Shown here piece after piece: positions 7,391 through 7,899 of a DNA stretch of 7,899 nucleotides; within the stretch, counting starts at the first letter, position 1, and the number at the start of each line of letters is the position of its first letter. Below the pieces are notes generated by a model. It was not told the origin of the DNA and made no database searches. It worked only from the letters and a program-made list of their open reading frames with translations. The stretch comes from Bacteroidales bacterium H10 (GTDB lineage Bacteria; Bacteroidota; Bacteroidia; Bacteroidales; Muribaculaceae), in contig DAAV01000059.1 in the NCBI GenBank assembly GCA_001701295.1, forward strand, positions 1 through 7,899, read 5' to 3'. Made by a program: the position numbers and the translations under genes.

Positions 7391-7568
7391 AAGTCAAGAA
7401 ATTAAAGTTATTTACAAAAAATTAAAAACTCAATATATTCGCTTTATAGTGCTCCCATTAGAGAGTGATTGAATCTGTTAATTCCAATTCCGGACAAAGA
7501 ACGGTTATGCCGGGATCGACTGTCATCTGGTGCAGATCAGTTCTGATAGATGGGATATTCTTCGTGGT
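7391..7568 (-). other. Predicted long 5' leader of the 604-aa gene
   Basis: Between the inferred transcription start and the ATG lie about 178 nt. The bases just before the start codon are A/T-rich with no Shine-Dalgarno, as is usual in Bacteroidota. A 22-codon open frame (7458-7526, MTVDPGITVLCPELELTDSI, two more residues, then stop) lies within the leader, and short weak hairpins such as ATCTG-CAC-CAGAT near 7525-7537 can be drawn. No known riboswitch is recognised. Confidence 0.3.
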
Positions 7569-7574
7569 CCATCG

Positions 7575-7606
7575 CAAATATAGTACTTTTATTTCATATA
7601 CGCAAT
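7575..7606 (-). promoter_or_regulatory. Bacteroidota-type promoter for the secreted-protein cassette
   Basis: Read leftward, ATTG (7603-7606) and TATATTTG (7575-7582) fit the -33/-7 consensus with a 20-bp spacer. The -7 box is a full TAnnTTTG match and the -33 box matches three of four bases. Transcription would start near 7568, giving an unusually long leader of about 178 nt before the ATG at 7388-7390. Confidence 0.6.
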
Positions 7607-7610
7607 AATT

Positions 7611-7692
7611 TACATATTTTTGTTGACATATAGTATATTCCGTTAAGATTTCGTGCGTTTTCACTTTCTGTCATAAATCACAAAAATATGTA
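7611..7692. repeat. 13-bp perfect inverted repeat flanking 56 bp, upstream of the cassette promoter
   Basis: TACATATTTTTGT at 7611-7623 and its exact reverse complement ACAAAAATATGTA at 7680-7692 enclose 56 bp. The left arm begins five bases beyond the predicted -33 box of the leftward promoter. The arms are AT-rich, which raises the chance of coincidence. They could be paired binding sites of a regulator or recombination sites; nothing in the window decides this. Confidence 0.45.
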
Positions 7693-7842
7693 TCAACTGT
7701 TACAATTTAGTTAAATCTTTTATCTCACATATACTCCTTCTATGATCTGTTCACCCTAAAAGCAACTTTTTCACTCTTTTCTCCCGAAGGATAATTGTAT
7801 TGTTATTTTTTTAACATACTTTGTGCAATGAACAGGGCGTTA

Positions 7843-7899
7843 TTTCCAATATTTCAGGGACCATACGCCAGCAGCGCATGGTCCCTGAAATATTGGAAA
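7843..7899. repeat. 22-bp perfect inverted repeat (large stem-loop) at the right window edge
   Basis: Positions 7843-7864 and 7878-7899 are perfect reverse complements around a 13-nt centre. After one A/C mismatch, three more pairs (7866-7868 with 7874-7876) close on a CAGCA loop. The stem may extend past the window. No T-run follows on the left side (TAACGCCCTG when read leftward), and the right side is not visible. The most likely role is a terminator, possibly bidirectional, for a gene lying to the right. A mobile-element or repeat end is an alternative. Confidence 0.6.

Larger units (their letters stand above)
7391..7899. other. 509-bp AT-rich non-coding region
   Basis: This stretch holds the predicted leader and promoter of the 604-aa gene (7391-7606), the 13-bp inverted repeat (7611-7692) and the edge stem-loop (7843-7899). 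Between 7693 and 7842 I see no gene, RNA gene or clear regulatory site, only AT-rich sequence with many stops in all frames. TATTTTTG strings occur on both strands inside the inverted repeat arms but lack a properly spaced -33 box. Confidence 0.6.

Noticed and set aside
7458..7664. A 68-codon minus-strand open frame upstream of the 604-aa gene
   Set aside because: It starts with GTG, runs across the predicted promoter boxes and resembles no family. The inner ATG-started 22-codon part is mentioned only as a possible leader frame.
7794..7823. Rightward promoter (ATTG, 19 bp, TACTTTG) leading into the edge stem-loop
   Set aside because: The -7 element is one base short of TAnnTTTG, and aligned to full length it mismatches at the TA. 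No gene is visible downstream.
1..7899. CRISPR array, tRNA, rRNA, transposase or toxin-antitoxin genes
   Set aside because: I looked on both strands and saw no spaced direct repeats, cloverleaf-like sequences or proteins with such motifs.

Overview
The window looks like a chromosomal segment of a Bacteroidales bacterium, plausibly a Muribaculaceae-like lineage. The evidence is the close resemblance of the LptF/LptG-type permease and the Pta/AckA pair to Bacteroidales versions, two matches to the Bacteroidota promoter consensus (a -33 TTTG-like box and a -7 TAnnTTTG box), and two exported proteins with C-terminal domains resembling type IX secretion (T9SS) sorting domains. The exact taxon is an inference.

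Layout. (1) Positions 1-1395, minus strand: a lipopolysaccharide-export permease of the LptF/LptG (YjgP/YjgQ) family. Its frame is interrupted by an in-frame TAA at 355-357, and the conserved C-terminal membrane part continues in the same frame to the left window edge. (2) Positions 1396-1577: a divergent intergenic region holding a promoter for the rightward genes. (3) Positions 1578-4666, plus strand: a tight pta-ackA-lgt operon (6-nt gap, then 7-nt overlap), closed by a strong stem-loop terminator at 4702-4756. Pta and AckA convert acetyl-CoA to acetate with ATP formation. Lgt puts the diacylglyceryl group on prolipoproteins. (4) Positions 4775-7390, minus strand: a two-gene cassette (604-aa and 263-aa products, 9-nt gap) for secreted multidomain proteins. 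The first resembles a secreted zinc metallopeptidase whose HExxHxxGF motif is destroyed. Both products end in an Ig-like segment plus a T9SS-like tail. (5) Positions 7391-7899: AT-rich non-coding DNA with a well-formed leftward promoter for the cassette, a 13-bp inverted repeat just upstream of it, and a 22-bp perfect inverted repeat running to the right window edge.

Composition splits the window in two. On sampled lines the lptG-pta-ackA-lgt half is in the 50s to low 60s percent GC, while the secreted-protein cassette and its upstream DNA are about one third GC. The left half is ordinary core metabolism and envelope biogenesis. The right half looks like accessory DNA next to the lgt terminator. 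The best candidates for something undescribed are the peptidase-like protein without zinc ligands and its small partner. The in-frame stop in the otherwise intact LPS permease is the second point to check.
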